A DNA stretch of 64,000 bases from Panacagrimonas sp. (GCF_020697055.1 NZ_JAJFBP010000029.1:16046-80045), one strand, 5' to 3'; counted from the stretch's first letter, positions 35,328 through 44,325 are shown. Program-made: numbers and translations. Notes: generated by a model not told the origin, from the sequence alone.

Positions 35328-35861
35328 ATGCTTCGCTCCTTCGAAGGCATCTCGCCCACGCTGGGCACCAACGTCTACCTCGATCCGCAGTGCTGCGTGA
35401 TCGGCGACGTGCACCTGGGTGACGACTGCTCGGTGTGGCCGTTCGCGGTGCTGCGCGGTGACGTCAACCGCATCCGCGTCGGCGCGCGCAGCAACATCCA
35501 GGACAACTCGGTGGTGCACGTCACGCACGACGGGCCGTTCTCGCCCGGCGGCGTGGACACGGTCATCGGCGAGGACGTGACCGTCGGTCACGGCGTGATC
35601 CTGCACGCGTGCAAGATCGGCAACCGCGTGCTCGTGGGCATGGGCGCGCGCGTGCTCGACGAGGTCGTGGTCGAGGACGACGTGTTCATCGCCGCCGGCG
35701 CGCTGGTGACGCCGGGCAAGCGGCTCAAGAGCGGCTGGCTGTACGCCGGCTCGCCGGCCAAGCCGATGCGCGAACTCAGCGCGCGCGAGCTGGAAAACCT
35801 GCGCTATTCGGCGGCCCATTACGTGCGGGTGAAGAACCGCCACATCGCGTCATCCACCTGA
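35328..35861 (+). CDS. Gamma-class carbonic anhydrase family protein (YrdA/CaiE-type left-handed beta-helix)
   Basis: A 177-residue hexapeptide-repeat protein. Repeats such as [30 protein letters not shown] and [20 protein letters not shown] are typical; the three zinc-ligand His are seen in VVHVTHDG and [15 protein letters not shown]. It resembles E. coli YrdA/PaaY-like proteins; carbonic anhydrase activity varies in this group. It follows the hydrolase-like lipoprotein by 15 bp and precedes gpmA by 19 bp, all on the plus strand. Confidence 0.93.
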   Translation: MLRSFEGISPTLGTNVYLDPQCCVIGDVHLGDDCSVWPFAVLRGDVNRIRVGARSNIQDNSVVHVTHDGPFSPGGVDTVIGEDVTVGHGVILHACKIGNRVLVGMGARVLDEVVVEDDVFIAAGALVTPGKRLKSGWLYAGSPAKPMRELSARELENLRYSAAHYVRVKNRHIASST

Positions 35862-35880
35862 ACTCGACCCACCTACCGCC

Positions 35881-36633
35881 ATGCCGACCCTCGTCCTGCT
35901 GCGCCACGGCCAGAGCCAGTGGAATCTCGACAACCGTTTCACCGGCTGGGTGGACGTGGACATCACCGAGGCCGGGCGCCTCGAGGCGGTCAAGGCCGGC
36001 CAACTGATGAAGGACGCGGGTCTGCGCTTCGACCAGGCGCACACCTCGGTGCTCAAGCGCGCGATCCGCACGCTGAACTCCGCGCTCGAGGTGATGGACC
36101 AGCTGTGGATCCCGGTGGAGAAGCACTGGCGGCTCAACGAGCGCCACTACGGCGCGCTGCAGGGACTCGACAAGGCCGAGACCACCGCCAAGCACGGTGA
36201 AGCGCAGGTCAAGATCTGGCGTCGCAGCTACGACGTGCCGCCGCCGGCGATGGACGCGAAGGATCCCGGCCATCCGGCCAACGATCCGCGCTACGCCAAG
36301 CTCGATGCCAGCTGCCTGCCCGGCACCGAGTCGCTGGCCACCACGCTCGATCGCGTGCTGCCCTACTGGTACGACCGCATCGCGCCCCAGTTGAAGGCCG
36401 GCCAGACGGTGCTGGTGACCGCGCACGGCAATTCGCTGCGCGCGCTCTACAAGTACCTCAACGACGTCTCCGAATCCGAGATCCTCGAACTCAACATCCC
36501 GACGGCGATTCCGCTGCGATTCGAGCTCGACGAGACGCTCAAGGTGAAATCGTTCGGCTATCTCGGCGATCCGGATGCGGCCAGGAAGGCGGCCGAAGCG
36601 GTCGCCAACCAGGCGCGCGCAGCCAAGAAGTGA
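35881..36633 (+). CDS. gpmA: 2,3-bisphosphoglycerate-dependent phosphoglycerate mutase
   Basis: A 250-residue glycolytic enzyme interconverting 3- and 2-phosphoglycerate. The [20 protein letters not shown] block at residues 8-27 holds the phospho-His; [37 protein letters not shown] (catalytic Glu), and [21 protein letters not shown] with the second His follow. Length and motifs fit the dPGM type. It probably ends an operon with the two genes upstream. Confidence 0.96.
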   Translation: MPTLVLLRHGQSQWNLDNRFTGWVDVDITEAGRLEAVKAGQLMKDAGLRFDQAHTSVLKRAIRTLNSALEVMDQLWIPVEKHWRLNERHYGALQGLDKAETTAKHGEAQVKIWRRSYDVPPPAMDAKDPGHPANDPRYAKLDASCLPGTESLATTLDRVLPYWYDRIAPQLKAGQTVLVTAHGNSLRALYKYLNDVSESEILELNIPTAIPLRFELDETLKVKSFGYLGDPDAARKAAEAVANQARAAKK

Positions 36634-36649
36634 TCGGACCGCGTCGCGG

Positions 36650-36910
36650 TCAGGTTCTCTTGCCGCGGACCAGGCTGAACACCACGAGCACCAGGATCGC
36701 GCCGACCACGGCGCCGATGAAGCCCGCCGCCTGTCCGGGCTGATAGAGCCCGAGCGCGCGCCCGATGAAGGTCGCGGCGAACGCACCCGCGATGCCCAGC
36801 AGCGACGTCAGCAGGATCCCCATCTTGTCGTCGCCGGGTTTGAGGAAGCGCGCGATGAGTCCGGCGAAGAACCCGATGATCAGCGTGCCGATGATTCCCG
36901 TGATGGACAT
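36650..36910 (-). CDS. GlsB/YeaQ/YmgE family stress-response membrane protein
   Basis: An 86-residue very hydrophobic protein with three membrane segments: GIIGTLIIGFFAGLIARFLK, LLTSLLGIAGAFAATFIG and GFIGAVVGAILVLVVFSLV. The PGDDKMGILLTSLLGIAGAF turn is the family hallmark. ATG 36910 is preceded by AAAGGAG. Family members are transglycosylase-associated-type stress membrane proteins of unknown mechanism. Convergent with gpmA. No gene is seen in 36911-37094. Confidence 0.9.
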   Translation of the reverse strand: MSITGIIGTLIIGFFAGLIARFLKPGDDKMGILLTSLLGIAGAFAATFIGRALGLYQPGQAAGFIGAVVGAILVLVVFSLVRGKRT

Positions 36911-37094
36911 GGTGTCGCTCTCCTTTGTTGTGCGTTCTGACGCGCATGCGCCGGCCGATGTTACTGCAGCCATCATGCCCGGCCCGTGCGGGGGCGCTCA
37001 CCAGGGTCGATCCAGCAACGGAACGCGGCCGTGATGGCAATGGGATAAAGCCACCGACCAGGCGCTGAGCCCTGCGTCCCCACGACCGGCGCGA

Positions 37095-37865
37095 CTACGC
37101 CCTACGTGACAGGCCGCGTACGACCGCCGTGACCAGCACCAGTGCCGCGAGCACGCAGACGATCAGCGGCCCGGCCGGCAGATCCAGCGGCACCGAGCCC
37201 CACAGGCCCAGCGCGTAGCCCGCGGCGCCGATCGCGTAGCCGACGACCAATCCGCGCCGCTCCGGCAGCCCCGAGGTCGCGATCGCCGGCAGGATCAGGC
37301 TCGCGAACACCAGGTACACGCCGACCAGCTGCACCGAGGCCATCACGGTGAGCGCGAACAGGAAGTAGAACGCGCGCGGCCGCGTGCTGGCGCCGGCCGA
37401 CCACAGCCCGAGCACGATCGCGTAGAGCAGCGCGACCGGCCCGAGCTGCGACATCCCGACCCACAGGATCTGGCCCGCGAGCAGCTCCTGCAGGTGCTCG
37501 GCGCCGTGCGGATTGCGCGCGAGCAGCAGCAGCGCCGCGCTCGCGGCCACCACGTACAAGCTGCCGATCAGCGCTTCCTGCAGCTTGCGAAAGCGCCCTT
37601 CGGTCCACGTGAGCAGCGCCGCGGCGGCCAGCGCCGCGACCCCCGCGGCCGCCTGTGCGCGCCAGCCGTCGTCGTGTCCGAGCTCGGCCAGGCCCATCGC
37701 GATCACGCCCAGCGCCGCGACCTGCGCGATGGTCAGATCGATGAAGATGATCCCGCGCTCGAGCACGCGACGACCGAGCAGCACGTGCGTGGCCACCACC
37801 AGCAGGCCCGCGAGCAGCGGCGCGCCCAGCAGCGCGGCATCGAATCCCCACCCGGCGCCGTCCAT
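37095..37865 (-). CDS. Metal (zinc/manganese-type) ABC transporter permease, ZnuB family
   Basis: A 256-residue membrane protein with about eight hydrophobic helices, of the ABC-3 family: ALLGAPLLAGLLVVATHVLL, GIIFIDLTIAQVAALGVIAM and VQLVGVYLVFASLILPAIAT. ATG 37865 overlaps the stop of the substrate-binding gene (TGATG), so the two are one unit. No ATPase gene is adjacent; it would have to come from elsewhere. Confidence 0.9.
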   Translation of the reverse strand: MDGAGWGFDAALLGAPLLAGLLVVATHVLLGRRVLERGIIFIDLTIAQVAALGVIAMGLAELGHDDGWRAQAAAGVAALAAAALLTWTEGRFRKLQEALIGSLYVVAASAALLLLARNPHGAEHLQELLAGQILWVGMSQLGPVALLYAIVLGLWSAGASTRPRAFYFLFALTVMASVQLVGVYLVFASLILPAIATSGLPERRGLVVGYAIGAAGYALGLWGSVPLDLPAGPLIVCVLAALVLVTAVVRGLSRRA

Positions 37866-38782
37866 CACGAGGACTTCCCGGCGAGCGCGTCGAGCAACCG
37901 CGTGATCGTCACGTCGAAGAGCCCGACGAGATCGTCGGTGCCGTCGGCGCCGCCGGGCGAGAACGGCAGCTGCGCCGAGGCGATGTTCGTGCGCTGCTGC
38001 ATCCACGCGACCGGCCGGCGATCCTGGTAGGCGGCGTAGACGACGATCTTCGCGGGCTGCTTGTCGAGCGTGGCGAGCACCTGCGCCAGGTGCGCGCCGC
38101 TCGGCGGAATCCCGGGCCGGGACTCGAGCGCCGCGACCTCCCGCAATCCCAGCCACGCGTAGAGATAGGCCCAGGATTGGTGCGCGCTGATCACCGCCAC
38201 CCCCGCGAGCGGCGCGGCGCGCGCCTCCCAGCCCGCGATTGCCGCCGTCCATTTCTGCTCGAACGCCGCGTGGCGTGCGCGGTAGGCCGGGGCACGCGCG
38301 ACATCGAGCTCGACCAGCCGGGCCGTCAGCGCGGCCGCGACGCGGGCGATGTTGCGCGGATCGGTCTGGATGTGCGGATTGCCGAACGGATGCACGTCGC
38401 CGTCGGCGCGATCCAGGCGCGTCGGCACTTCGAGCATCGACACCGCTCGGCTCGCCTCGAAGAAGCCGGGCGCGCCCGGCGCGATCTTCGGATTGGCGCC
38501 CTTGGATGCGAGCGCGGGCAGCCAGCCGATCTCCAGATCGGCGCCGGTGCAGATCGCCAGATCGGCCTGCCGCCACTGCGCGATCAGGCTCGGTCGGGGC
38601 TGGATCTGGTGCACGTCCTGCAACGCCGAGGTGGCGACGTAGACCTGCAGATCGTCGCCGCCGAGTTCGCGCGCCAGCGCGCCCCACTCGGCTTCGCAGG
38701 CGAACACGCGCAGCGCGGCGCTGGCGTTGTTCGATGCGAGCGCCGCGACGAGACACACCAGCGTGGTGATGATTCTCTTCAT
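37865..38782 (-). CDS. Metal ABC transporter substrate-binding protein, ZnuA-like
   Basis: A 305-residue periplasmic protein of the cluster A-I (ZnuA/TroA) fold with signal peptide MKRIITTLVCLVAALASNNA (cleavage near ASA-AL). Metal-site candidates: His in ALQDVHQIQPRPS, His in HPFGNPHIQTDP, and His in VISAHQSWAYLYAWLG, in the usual positions for the first three ligands. The His-rich loop of classical ZnuA is missing. It follows an outer-membrane barrel gene by 8 bp, suggesting a zinc (or similar metal) uptake route. Confidence 0.9.
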   Translation of the reverse strand: MKRIITTLVCLVAALASNNASAALRVFACEAEWGALARELGGDDLQVYVATSALQDVHQIQPRPSLIAQWRQADLAICTGADLEIGWLPALASKGANPKIAPGAPGFFEASRAVSMLEVPTRLDRADGDVHPFGNPHIQTDPRNIARVAAALTARLVELDVARAPAYRARHAAFEQKWTAAIAGWEARAAPLAGVAVISAHQSWAYLYAWLGLREVAALESRPGIPPSGAHLAQVLATLDKQPAKIVVYAAYQDRRPVAWMQQRTNIASAQLPFSPGGADGTDDLVGLFDVTITRLLDALAGKSS

Positions 38783-38790
38783 GGTCTCTC

Positions 38791-40176
38791 TCAGAACTGG
38801 TGCGCCGGGTGCGGACCCAGGCTGAAGATGTATTGCAGGAAGACCTGGTGGTCCTCGTCGTGGCCCGGACGCGAATCGTCGAGGTTGAACTGCAGGCGAA
38901 AGCGGCTGAACTCGCTGTTGGAGAAATCGGCCATCAGGCTCCAGCGCTGCGGGTCGTCGCCCCCGTCATCGCCGAGCAGTGCCAGCGGCGTGTCTGCGAC
39001 GGCGTTGGCGACCTGGTTGTCGGCGAACAGCCGGTCGTAGCGCAGTCCCACGCGCCAGCGCGGCCTGAACTGGTAGACGCCCTGCAGGTAGAAGCCCTGC
39101 TGGTCCCCGCGATAGCGGCTCGCGTCGGCCGCGCCCTGCGGATCGGACACCAGGTCGCCGTGCTCGCGACGGAAGAAGTACTCGCCCTGGATCACCGCGT
39201 TGCGCACCGTGGCGTTGCCGTTGGGCGACCACTTGTAGACGCCGTCGAGGATCGTCAGATCGCTCTTGCCGTCGAACGTGACGAGCGTGCCTTGGTCCTC
39301 GTCGCCGCTCGGACGGCGGTTGGCGTCCGCGCGCAGGTGCGACACGCCCAGGCGCCACGCGCCGCTGGGGCCGGCATCGCCGCCCACGTGCGCGAACGCC
39401 GTGACCGCCTTGATGCCGTTGCGTCCTTCGCCGCCGGCGGGAAATGCGTCGCCGCGCAGCAGCTCGGTGCCGAGTTCGAGGAACGTGTCGGTCGGAGCGA
39501 CCCAGCGCAGCTGCACACCGTCGTCGCCGAACTGCGTGCCGAGCATCGTGCGGTACACCAGCGGTGCGTCGGCGAATTCCCAGGCGTGCGCGTGCTGGTG
39601 GTTCTGGTAGCCGATGTCGGAGAAGAAGCGCCCGAACTTCACGGCCAGGCCGGCGGGCAGGTTCAGCGTGTCGATGTAGGCCTCCTCGACGCCGACCTCG
39701 CCCTCGTCCGGTGAGAACGCCAGCGTCGTCCACGCATGGAAGCTGTGGTCGACGTTGGCCTCGATCGCCAGTTCGGTCTCCCCGATCGACAAGCCCTCCT
39801 CACGCAGCCCGGTTTCGTCGCCCAGCAGGAAGCCGGGCACCACCGGCGCGCGGTCGTCGAGGCGGTAGTCGGCGTAGCCACCGTCGAGGATCAGGCTGAT
39901 GCGGGGATTGAACGCGGACGCCGAGGGCTCGCGCGTGCTGGCCGTCGGCGGCGGTGATTCGACCTGCGGCGGCGGCGCGTCGGCCTGCTCGGCGCGCTGC
40001 AGCCGCTCCTCGAGCGCGCGGATGCGCGTCTCGTAGTCGGATCGCAGCGCGCGCAGTTCGTCGCGCATCTGCTGGAGTTCCTGGGGGGTTTGTACGGCCA
40101 GGGCAACGGGTGAAGGCGCGCCCGCAAGCAGCGCCGTCCCGAACAGGATTCGGGCGTGACGGGGGATGAACGACAT
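38791..40176 (-). CDS. Outer-membrane beta-barrel protein with N-terminal coiled coil, probably metal-uptake linked
   Basis: A 461-residue protein from ATG 40176 (GAGGA upstream). A signal peptide ending around LAVQ is followed by a coiled-coil stretch (TPQELQQMRDELRALRSDYE, RALEERLQRAEQ) and a Pro-rich linker (about 70-85); the rest is a barrel with alternating strands and a C-terminal aromatic (GPHPAHQF). Together with the ZnuA and ZnuB-like genes and a CxxC peptide it forms a leftward operon, like zinc-regulated porin-type OMPs found with metal ABC genes. The metal is inferred. Confidence 0.8.
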   Translation of the reverse strand: MSFIPRHARILFGTALLAGAPSPVALAVQTPQELQQMRDELRALRSDYETRIRALEERLQRAEQADAPPPQVESPPPTASTREPSASAFNPRISLILDGGYADYRLDDRAPVVPGFLLGDETGLREEGLSIGETELAIEANVDHSFHAWTTLAFSPDEGEVGVEEAYIDTLNLPAGLAVKFGRFFSDIGYQNHQHAHAWEFADAPLVYRTMLGTQFGDDGVQLRWVAPTDTFLELGTELLRGDAFPAGGEGRNGIKAVTAFAHVGGDAGPSGAWRLGVSHLRADANRRPSGDEDQGTLVTFDGKSDLTILDGVYKWSPNGNATVRNAVIQGEYFFRREHGDLVSDPQGAADASRYRGDQQGFYLQGVYQFRPRWRVGLRYDRLFADNQVANAVADTPLALLGDDGGDDPQRWSLMADFSNSEFSRFRLQFNLDDSRPGHDEDHQVFLQYIFSLGPHPAHQF

Positions 40177-40249
40177 GGGGTCCTCGATGAGAAAGCGACG
40201 GGACCGCACGCGACGACGCGTGGCGATCCGGGAAACGACGACGGTGCTT

Positions 40250-40537
40250 TCAGCTCAGGACGACGGGAGGACCACGGCAACGGTGCGCCGCCGCGCGGCG
40301 CGTCAGCAGGACGATCGGTGGCGCCGACGCGGTGGGCGCTTGCGCGCCGAATTCGGGCAGCGCCGGCGTGCTCGGCGCCAGCGCGCCGGAGTCGAGCCCC
40401 TGCCCGTGGATGCAGATCGGGCAGACCGGGTGGGCCGACAGCGCCTTGTGCTCGTAGGCGTGCGCGACCTGCAGCAGCTGTCCGATCAGCAGGACGAAGC
40501 CGAGCAGGGCAAGCCGGAGGTGCGGGCGACGGACCAT
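40250..40537 (-). CDS. Small exported CxxC protein at the head of the metal-uptake operon
   Basis: A 95-residue product from ATG 40537. An N-terminal hydrophobic signal (LRLALLGFVLLIGQLLQVAH) is followed by a short mature part with HPVCPICIHGQG, a CxxC flanked by His that could bind a metal. The C-terminus is Pro/Ala/Arg-rich. This resembles DUF2946-type peptides seen near copper and zinc genes, though the match is weak. It is the first gene before the barrel protein (73-bp gap). No clear Zur or CueR-type operator was found upstream. Confidence 0.6.
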   Translation of the reverse strand: MVRRPHLRLALLGFVLLIGQLLQVAHAYEHKALSAHPVCPICIHGQGLDSGALAPSTPALPEFGAQAPTASAPPIVLLTRRAAAHRCRGPPVVLS

Positions 40538-40581
40538 GAAGGGCAAGAGTGTAATTCGCCGTCCGGAGTTCCGCGGCGGTT

Positions 40582-41046
40582 TCAGCCGATCTGCAGACCG
40601 CGCGCGGCCAGCCAGGCCTGCGCGTCTTTGCTGTCGCGCTCGAACCACGCCGCCGCCGCGCCGAGCACGAAGGTATAGCCCCAGGCGTCCATGTCGGCGA
40701 AGCAGCGGGCGCGCGAGTAGCCGGGCAGCCGATCGGCGAGCAGGCACTGCAGGTAGCACACGGCGTGTTCCTCGACGTCGGCGCCGCCGGCGTCGGTGTG
40801 CAGCGCGGCGCGACGGTCGGCGTCCATGCACAGGAAGTGCGATCCCTCGTGCAGCGCCGAGTGCACCGGCGTGTCCGGGCGCAGGTAGAGGCGATCGCCG
40901 ATCAGGCCGGCCTCGGGCGCACCCCAGTAGGAGCCGGGGATCTCGGCATCGGCCGGCACGCGTTCGACGTGCAGGCCGAACGACGCGAACAGCGCGGGCA
41001 GCGCCGCCGGGTCGAGGGCGCGGATCGGGAGGACTTCGGAGGACAT
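40582..41046 (-). CDS. HEXXH-containing protein, putative metallopeptidase-like, unknown
   Basis: A 154-residue protein from ATG 41046. It contains HSALHEGSHFLCMDADRRAA, a HEXXH motif at about residues 65-69, then GADVEEHAVCYLQCLLADRL, where an acidic residue 24-27 positions later could be the third ligand of a gluzincin-type site. No signal peptide. The length is short for a full peptidase, so a minimal or regulatory domain is possible. It lies between the CxxC peptide gene (same strand, 44 bp) and the divergent MFS gene. Confidence 0.7.
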   Translation of the reverse strand: MSSEVLPIRALDPAALPALFASFGLHVERVPADAEIPGSYWGAPEAGLIGDRLYLRPDTPVHSALHEGSHFLCMDADRRAALHTDAGGADVEEHAVCYLQCLLADRLPGYSRARCFADMDAWGYTFVLGAAAAWFERDSKDAQAWLAARGLQIG

Positions 41047-41087
41047 CGGACGCCAATGATATTCGGGCAGGCGCCAGGAAAAGAATC

Positions 41088-41114
41088 CAACGCAAAGGCG
41101 TTGAACGCTTTTTT
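41088..41114. repeat. Fragment of the CGCAAAG-type repeat
   Basis: CAACGCAAAGGCGTTGAACG at 41088, then CTTTTTTT, is a short derivative of the arms seen at 7436 and 15886, with most of the element deleted. It can form a 6-bp stem followed by a T tract, but no gene ends upstream of it on the plus strand. Confidence 0.6.
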
Positions 41115-41194
41115 TCGTCGCAGCAGGGCAATAAGCCAAACTATCGCGATGACCCTGCCCCCCGTGTTCCGAGACGCGCGCATCGGCGTGCTGT

Positions 41195-42331
41195 GTGCGG
41201 GCAATTTCATGGTCCATCGTCGGCGGCCTGCTGGTGCAGCTCTCCGACGCGTTCCAGGTGTCGGTGGCGCAGGCGGGATTCCTGATCGCGGCGTTCGCGC
41301 TGACCTGCGTGGTCGCTTCGCCGGTGTTCGCGACGATCAGCGCGCGCATCGACCGGCGCGTGCTGCTCACCTCGATGCTGCTGCTGTGCGCGCTGGCCAA
41401 CGGCCTGGCGTGGTTCGCGCAGACCTACGAGCAGTTCCTCGCGACGCGCGTGCTGGCGGCGGTGGCCTCGGCGGTGTTCACGCCGCAGGCCGCGGCGGCG
41501 CTGGGGCTGCTGGTGACGCCGGCACTGCGCACTCAGGCGACGTCCGCGATCATGCTCGGCTGGGCGCTGGCCTCGGTTTTGGGCGTACCGCTGGGCGTGT
41601 GGATCGGTCAGGCCGCCGGCTGGCGCGAGGCAATGGCCTCGCTCGGCGCAGCGAGCCTGGTCGTGGCCGTGATCCTGTGGAAGCTGCTGCCGTCGATGCA
41701 CCTGCCGCCGATCAACCTGCGCAGCTGGCTCACGGTGCTACGGACGCCGGCGCTGTCCTTGATCATCGGCGCCAGCGCGATCTTCGGCGCCGGCAATCAC
41801 GCGGTCTTCAGCTACATCGCGCCGCTGATCGAGCACATCCAGCCCGACGATCCGGGCCTGCTGTCGAGCCTGCTGCTGGCGCACGGCATCGCGGCGGTGC
41901 TCAGCAACGTGCTGGCTATCGTGCTGATCGGGCGGCTGGGCCTGGAGTCGATGACGCGGCTATGGGGCCTGTTGCCGATCGTGGTGTTCGCGGTCTGGCC
42001 GCTGCTGTCGGGCTGGGTGATCGCGCTGTTCGTGATGCAGATGATCTGGGCCATCGGCGCCGCCGGCTTCAGCGGCCTGCAGCAGGCGAGACTGGCCGCG
42101 GTGGCGCCGGCGCTGTCGGGCGCCTCGATCGCGCTCAATTCGTCGGCGTTTTATCTCGGCCAGTCGACCGGCACGCTGCTCGGCGGCGCGGCGTGGACGC
42201 TGATCGATCCACGCTACCTGCCGTGGCTGGGCCTGTGCCTGCTGGTGCCGGCGATGCTGCTGTCGCGCAAGGGACGGCACGCGGTGAAGCGGCTGAAGAA
42301 GGAGAGCCTGGCGATTTCGCCGACGCCGTAG
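41195..42331 (+). CDS. MFS (DHA1-type) transporter with apparent N-terminal frameshift
   Basis: The intact frame (GTG 41195 to 42331, 378 residues) carries about eleven membrane helices of a drug-exporter-type MFS protein: SIVGGLLVQLSDAFQVSVAQ, SAIMLGWALASVLGVPLGVW (motif C-like) and SSAFYLGQSTGTLLGGAAW. The proper N-terminus is in another frame: ATG 41149 reads MTLPPVFRDARIGVLCAGNF MV, the first half of helix 1, and then leaves the family pattern. Loss of two bases (for example one TC in GTCTCC) near 41212 would join the parts. So the gene is either frameshifted and inactive, or the break is a sequencing error. The substrate is unknown. Confidence 0.75.
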   Translation: MRAISWSIVGGLLVQLSDAFQVSVAQAGFLIAAFALTCVVASPVFATISARIDRRVLLTSMLLLCALANGLAWFAQTYEQFLATRVLAAVASAVFTPQAAAALGLLVTPALRTQATSAIMLGWALASVLGVPLGVWIGQAAGWREAMASLGAASLVVAVILWKLLPSMHLPPINLRSWLTVLRTPALSLIIGASAIFGAGNHAVFSYIAPLIEHIQPDDPGLLSSLLLAHGIAAVLSNVLAIVLIGRLGLESMTRLWGLLPIVVFAVWPLLSGWVIALFVMQMIWAIGAAGFSGLQQARLAAVAPALSGASIALNSSAFYLGQSTGTLLGGAAWTLIDPRYLPWLGLCLLVPAMLLSRKGRHAVKRLKKESLAISPTP

Positions 42332-42430
42332 GAGACGGCGGGATGCGGTTGCCCGGCGAGTCGCCCCCCTCCGTACGAGACGGCGCGCCAGCATCAAGGA
42401 GGCAAAAAGCGAAACGCGAACTGCGCTCTC

Positions 42431-42509
42431 GGCGGGCTGTGCTTCGGTTTCCCGACCGACGACTGGCCACGCCTCCGGAGGAGGGCGGGAAACCGAAGCA
42501 CAGCCCGCC
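42431..42509. repeat. Perfect 24-bp inverted repeat between MFS gene and algC
   Basis: The left arm starts GGCGGGCTGTGCTTCGGTTT at 42431-42454, and the right arm is its exact complement at 42486-42509, with a 31-nt spacer that itself holds CCTCCGGAGG. The gap 42332-42525 also carries a GGCGGGATGCGG half-element at 42337. It lies between convergent genes, so it may serve as a two-way terminator or mRNA end stabiliser. Confidence 0.85.
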
Positions 42510-42525
42510 CCGCGCCACCCGGGGC

Positions 42526-43923
42526 TCAAGCCTCCGAATCGATCGCCGCCAGGATCTCCGCGGTCTTCAGATTCATCAGCCGCGCATCGCCGCGCGACTC
42601 GACGTTGAGCCGCAGCAGCGGCTCGGTGTTGGAGCCGCGCAGATTGAAGCGCCACTGCCCGAAGTCGAGGCTCAGGCCGTCGGTGTCGTCGCGTGCCAGC
42701 GCCTTGGACGCGTAGCGCGCCTCGATGCGCGCGAGCGTCGCCGGCACGTTGGCCACGCCGCGATTGATCTCGCCGCTGACCGGATACGCCGCCATGCGCT
42801 CACGCACGAGTTCGCTGAGCTTGCGGCCGGTGCGCGACAGCTGCGCCGCGACCAGCAGCCACGGCAGCATTCCGTTGTCGCAGTAGCCGAAGTCCCGGAA
42901 GTAGTGGTGGGCGCTCATCTCGCCGCCGTAGATCGCGTTCTCGGCGCGCATGCGCTCCTTGATGAAGGCGTGCCCGGTCTTGGACTGGATCGGCTGGCCA
43001 CCGGCCTTGAGCACCACGTCGATGGTGTTCCAGATCAGGCGCGGATCGTGGATCACGCGCGGGCGTCCTTCGCCTGCCGCACCGCGATGCGACTGCAGCA
43101 GCGCCTCGGCGAGCAGGCCCACGATGTAGTAGCCCTCGATGAATTCGCCGGACTCGTCGAACAGGAAGCAGCGATCGAAGTCGCCGTCCCAGGCGACGCC
43201 GAAGTCGGCGCCGGCCGCGCGCACCGCGTTGGTGGTGACGCCGCGGTTCTGCGGCAGCAACGGATTGGGGATGCCGTTGGGAAAACTGCCGTCGGGCTCG
43301 TGGTGGACCTTGACCAGCCGGAACGGCAGGCGCTTTTCCAGCGCATCGAGCAGCGGGCCGGCGGCGCCGTTGCCGCCGTTGACGACGATCGTCATCGGCC
43401 GCAGCGCAGGCAGATCCAGGTAGCCGAGCAGGTGCTCGACGTACGCCGGGCGATAGTCGGTCCGCACCATCCGCGGCGTCGCGCCCGCGGGAACCGTGTC
43501 GGTGGAGGTGGCGACCATCGCTTCGAGGTCGCGCAGGCCCGAATCGCCGGAGACCGGCACCGCGCCGCCGCGCACCAGCTTCATGCCGTTGTAGTCGATC
43601 GGGTTGTGGCTGGCCGTGACCTCGATGGCGCCGTCGACGCCGGGCTGCTGTGCCGCCCAGTACGACTCCTCGGTGCCGCACATTCCCAGGTCGAGCACCT
43701 CGACGCCGTGCGCCTGCAGACCCAGCGCCAGCGCCTCGAGCAGCGGGCGCGAGCTGTGGCGCATGTCGTGGCCCAGCGCTACGCGGCGGGGTTCGAACCG
43801 GCGCGCGTACGCGCGGCCCAGGCGATAGGCGATGTCGGGATTCAGCTCGTCCGGCACCCGGCCGCGGATGTCGTACGCCTTGAAGCAGTTCAGCCTGGGA
43901 ATGGAAGGTGTGATGGGGGTCAC
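42526..43923 (-). CDS. algC: Phosphomannomutase/phosphoglucomutase AlgC
   Basis: A 465-residue alpha-D-phosphohexomutase converting mannose-6-P to mannose-1-P for GDP-mannose (and glucose phosphates for LPS). Motifs: [37 protein letters not shown] with the phospho-Ser, [20 protein letters not shown] (Mg loop DGDxDR), [15 protein letters not shown] (sugar loop) and [14 protein letters not shown] (phosphate loop). The start is GTG 43923. Length matches Pseudomonas AlgC (about 463). It is on the same strand as the alginate operon, about 400 bp past algA, with one small opposite gene between. In Pseudomonas algC lies elsewhere. Confidence 0.95.
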   Translation of the reverse strand: MTPITPSIPRLNCFKAYDIRGRVPDELNPDIAYRLGRAYARRFEPRRVALGHDMRHSSRPLLEALALGLQAHGVEVLDLGMCGTEESYWAAQQPGVDGAIEVTASHNPIDYNGMKLVRGGAVPVSGDSGLRDLEAMVATSTDTVPAGATPRMVRTDYRPAYVEHLLGYLDLPALRPMTIVVNGGNGAAGPLLDALEKRLPFRLVKVHHEPDGSFPNGIPNPLLPQNRGVTTNAVRAAGADFGVAWDGDFDRCFLFDESGEFIEGYYIVGLLAEALLQSHRGAAGEGRPRVIHDPRLIWNTIDVVLKAGGQPIQSKTGHAFIKERMRAENAIYGGEMSAHHYFRDFGYCDNGMLPWLLVAAQLSRTGRKLSELVRERMAAYPVSGEINRGVANVPATLARIEARYASKALARDDTDGLSLDFGQWRFNLRGSNTEPLLRLNVESRGDARLMNLKTAEILAAIDSEA

Positions 43924-44045
43924 GAATAAAGCCTCGAAAATCCGGTTGATCCGCCTTTCGTTCCCGCTCCCGCGCCGGCTGTCTCCTGGCCGAAGCCGAC
44001 GGATGCGTCATGTAGCAGAATGGCGCCGCGGGTCTGGAGGGAACA

Positions 44046-44294
44046 ATGAAAACGGTCCAAGAGAAGCAAACGCAATCGGTCGAATCGGCCGCGGAAGACG
44101 TCCTGAAGGCGCGTCGCCGAATCGAACGGGCCGTCGAAAACGGCCATGTCCCGGTCTGGGTGCTCGACACCTGCGACGCGTGGGAACAGGCCGCCCTCGC
44201 CTACGGCGCCGCGATGGCCCGCCGCGACGGCGCCAGCCATCAGGCGATGCCGCTCAGGCTGCCCGATAACCTGGTGCCGCGCACGCTGCACTGA
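44046..44294 (+). CDS. Small conserved-looking protein of unknown function
   Basis: An 82-residue soluble protein from ATG 44046 with GGAGGG 6 nt upstream. The sequence is helical: ESAAEDVLKARRRIERAVEN, PVWVLDTCDAWEQAALAYGA. No known domain recognised. It is transcribed against the alginate operon, between algA and algC, and its end is 31 bp from the algA stop. The strong RBS supports translation. Confidence 0.65.
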   Translation: MKTVQEKQTQSVESAAEDVLKARRRIERAVENGHVPVWVLDTCDAWEQAALAYGAAMARRDGASHQAMPLRLPDNLVPRTLH

Positions 44295-44325
44295 AGCCTT
44301 CGTCGGCGCGGATTCCATCGCCGAT

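Noticed and set aside
41088..41114. Intrinsic terminator (short stem plus T run)
   Set aside because: No plus-strand gene ends upstream; it lies in a divergent gap and is better explained as a decayed repeat.
40765..43929. A 1054-codon open frame on the plus strand across the MFS gene and algC
   Set aside because: It covers known genes in another frame and strand and shows no recognisable motif; GC-driven.
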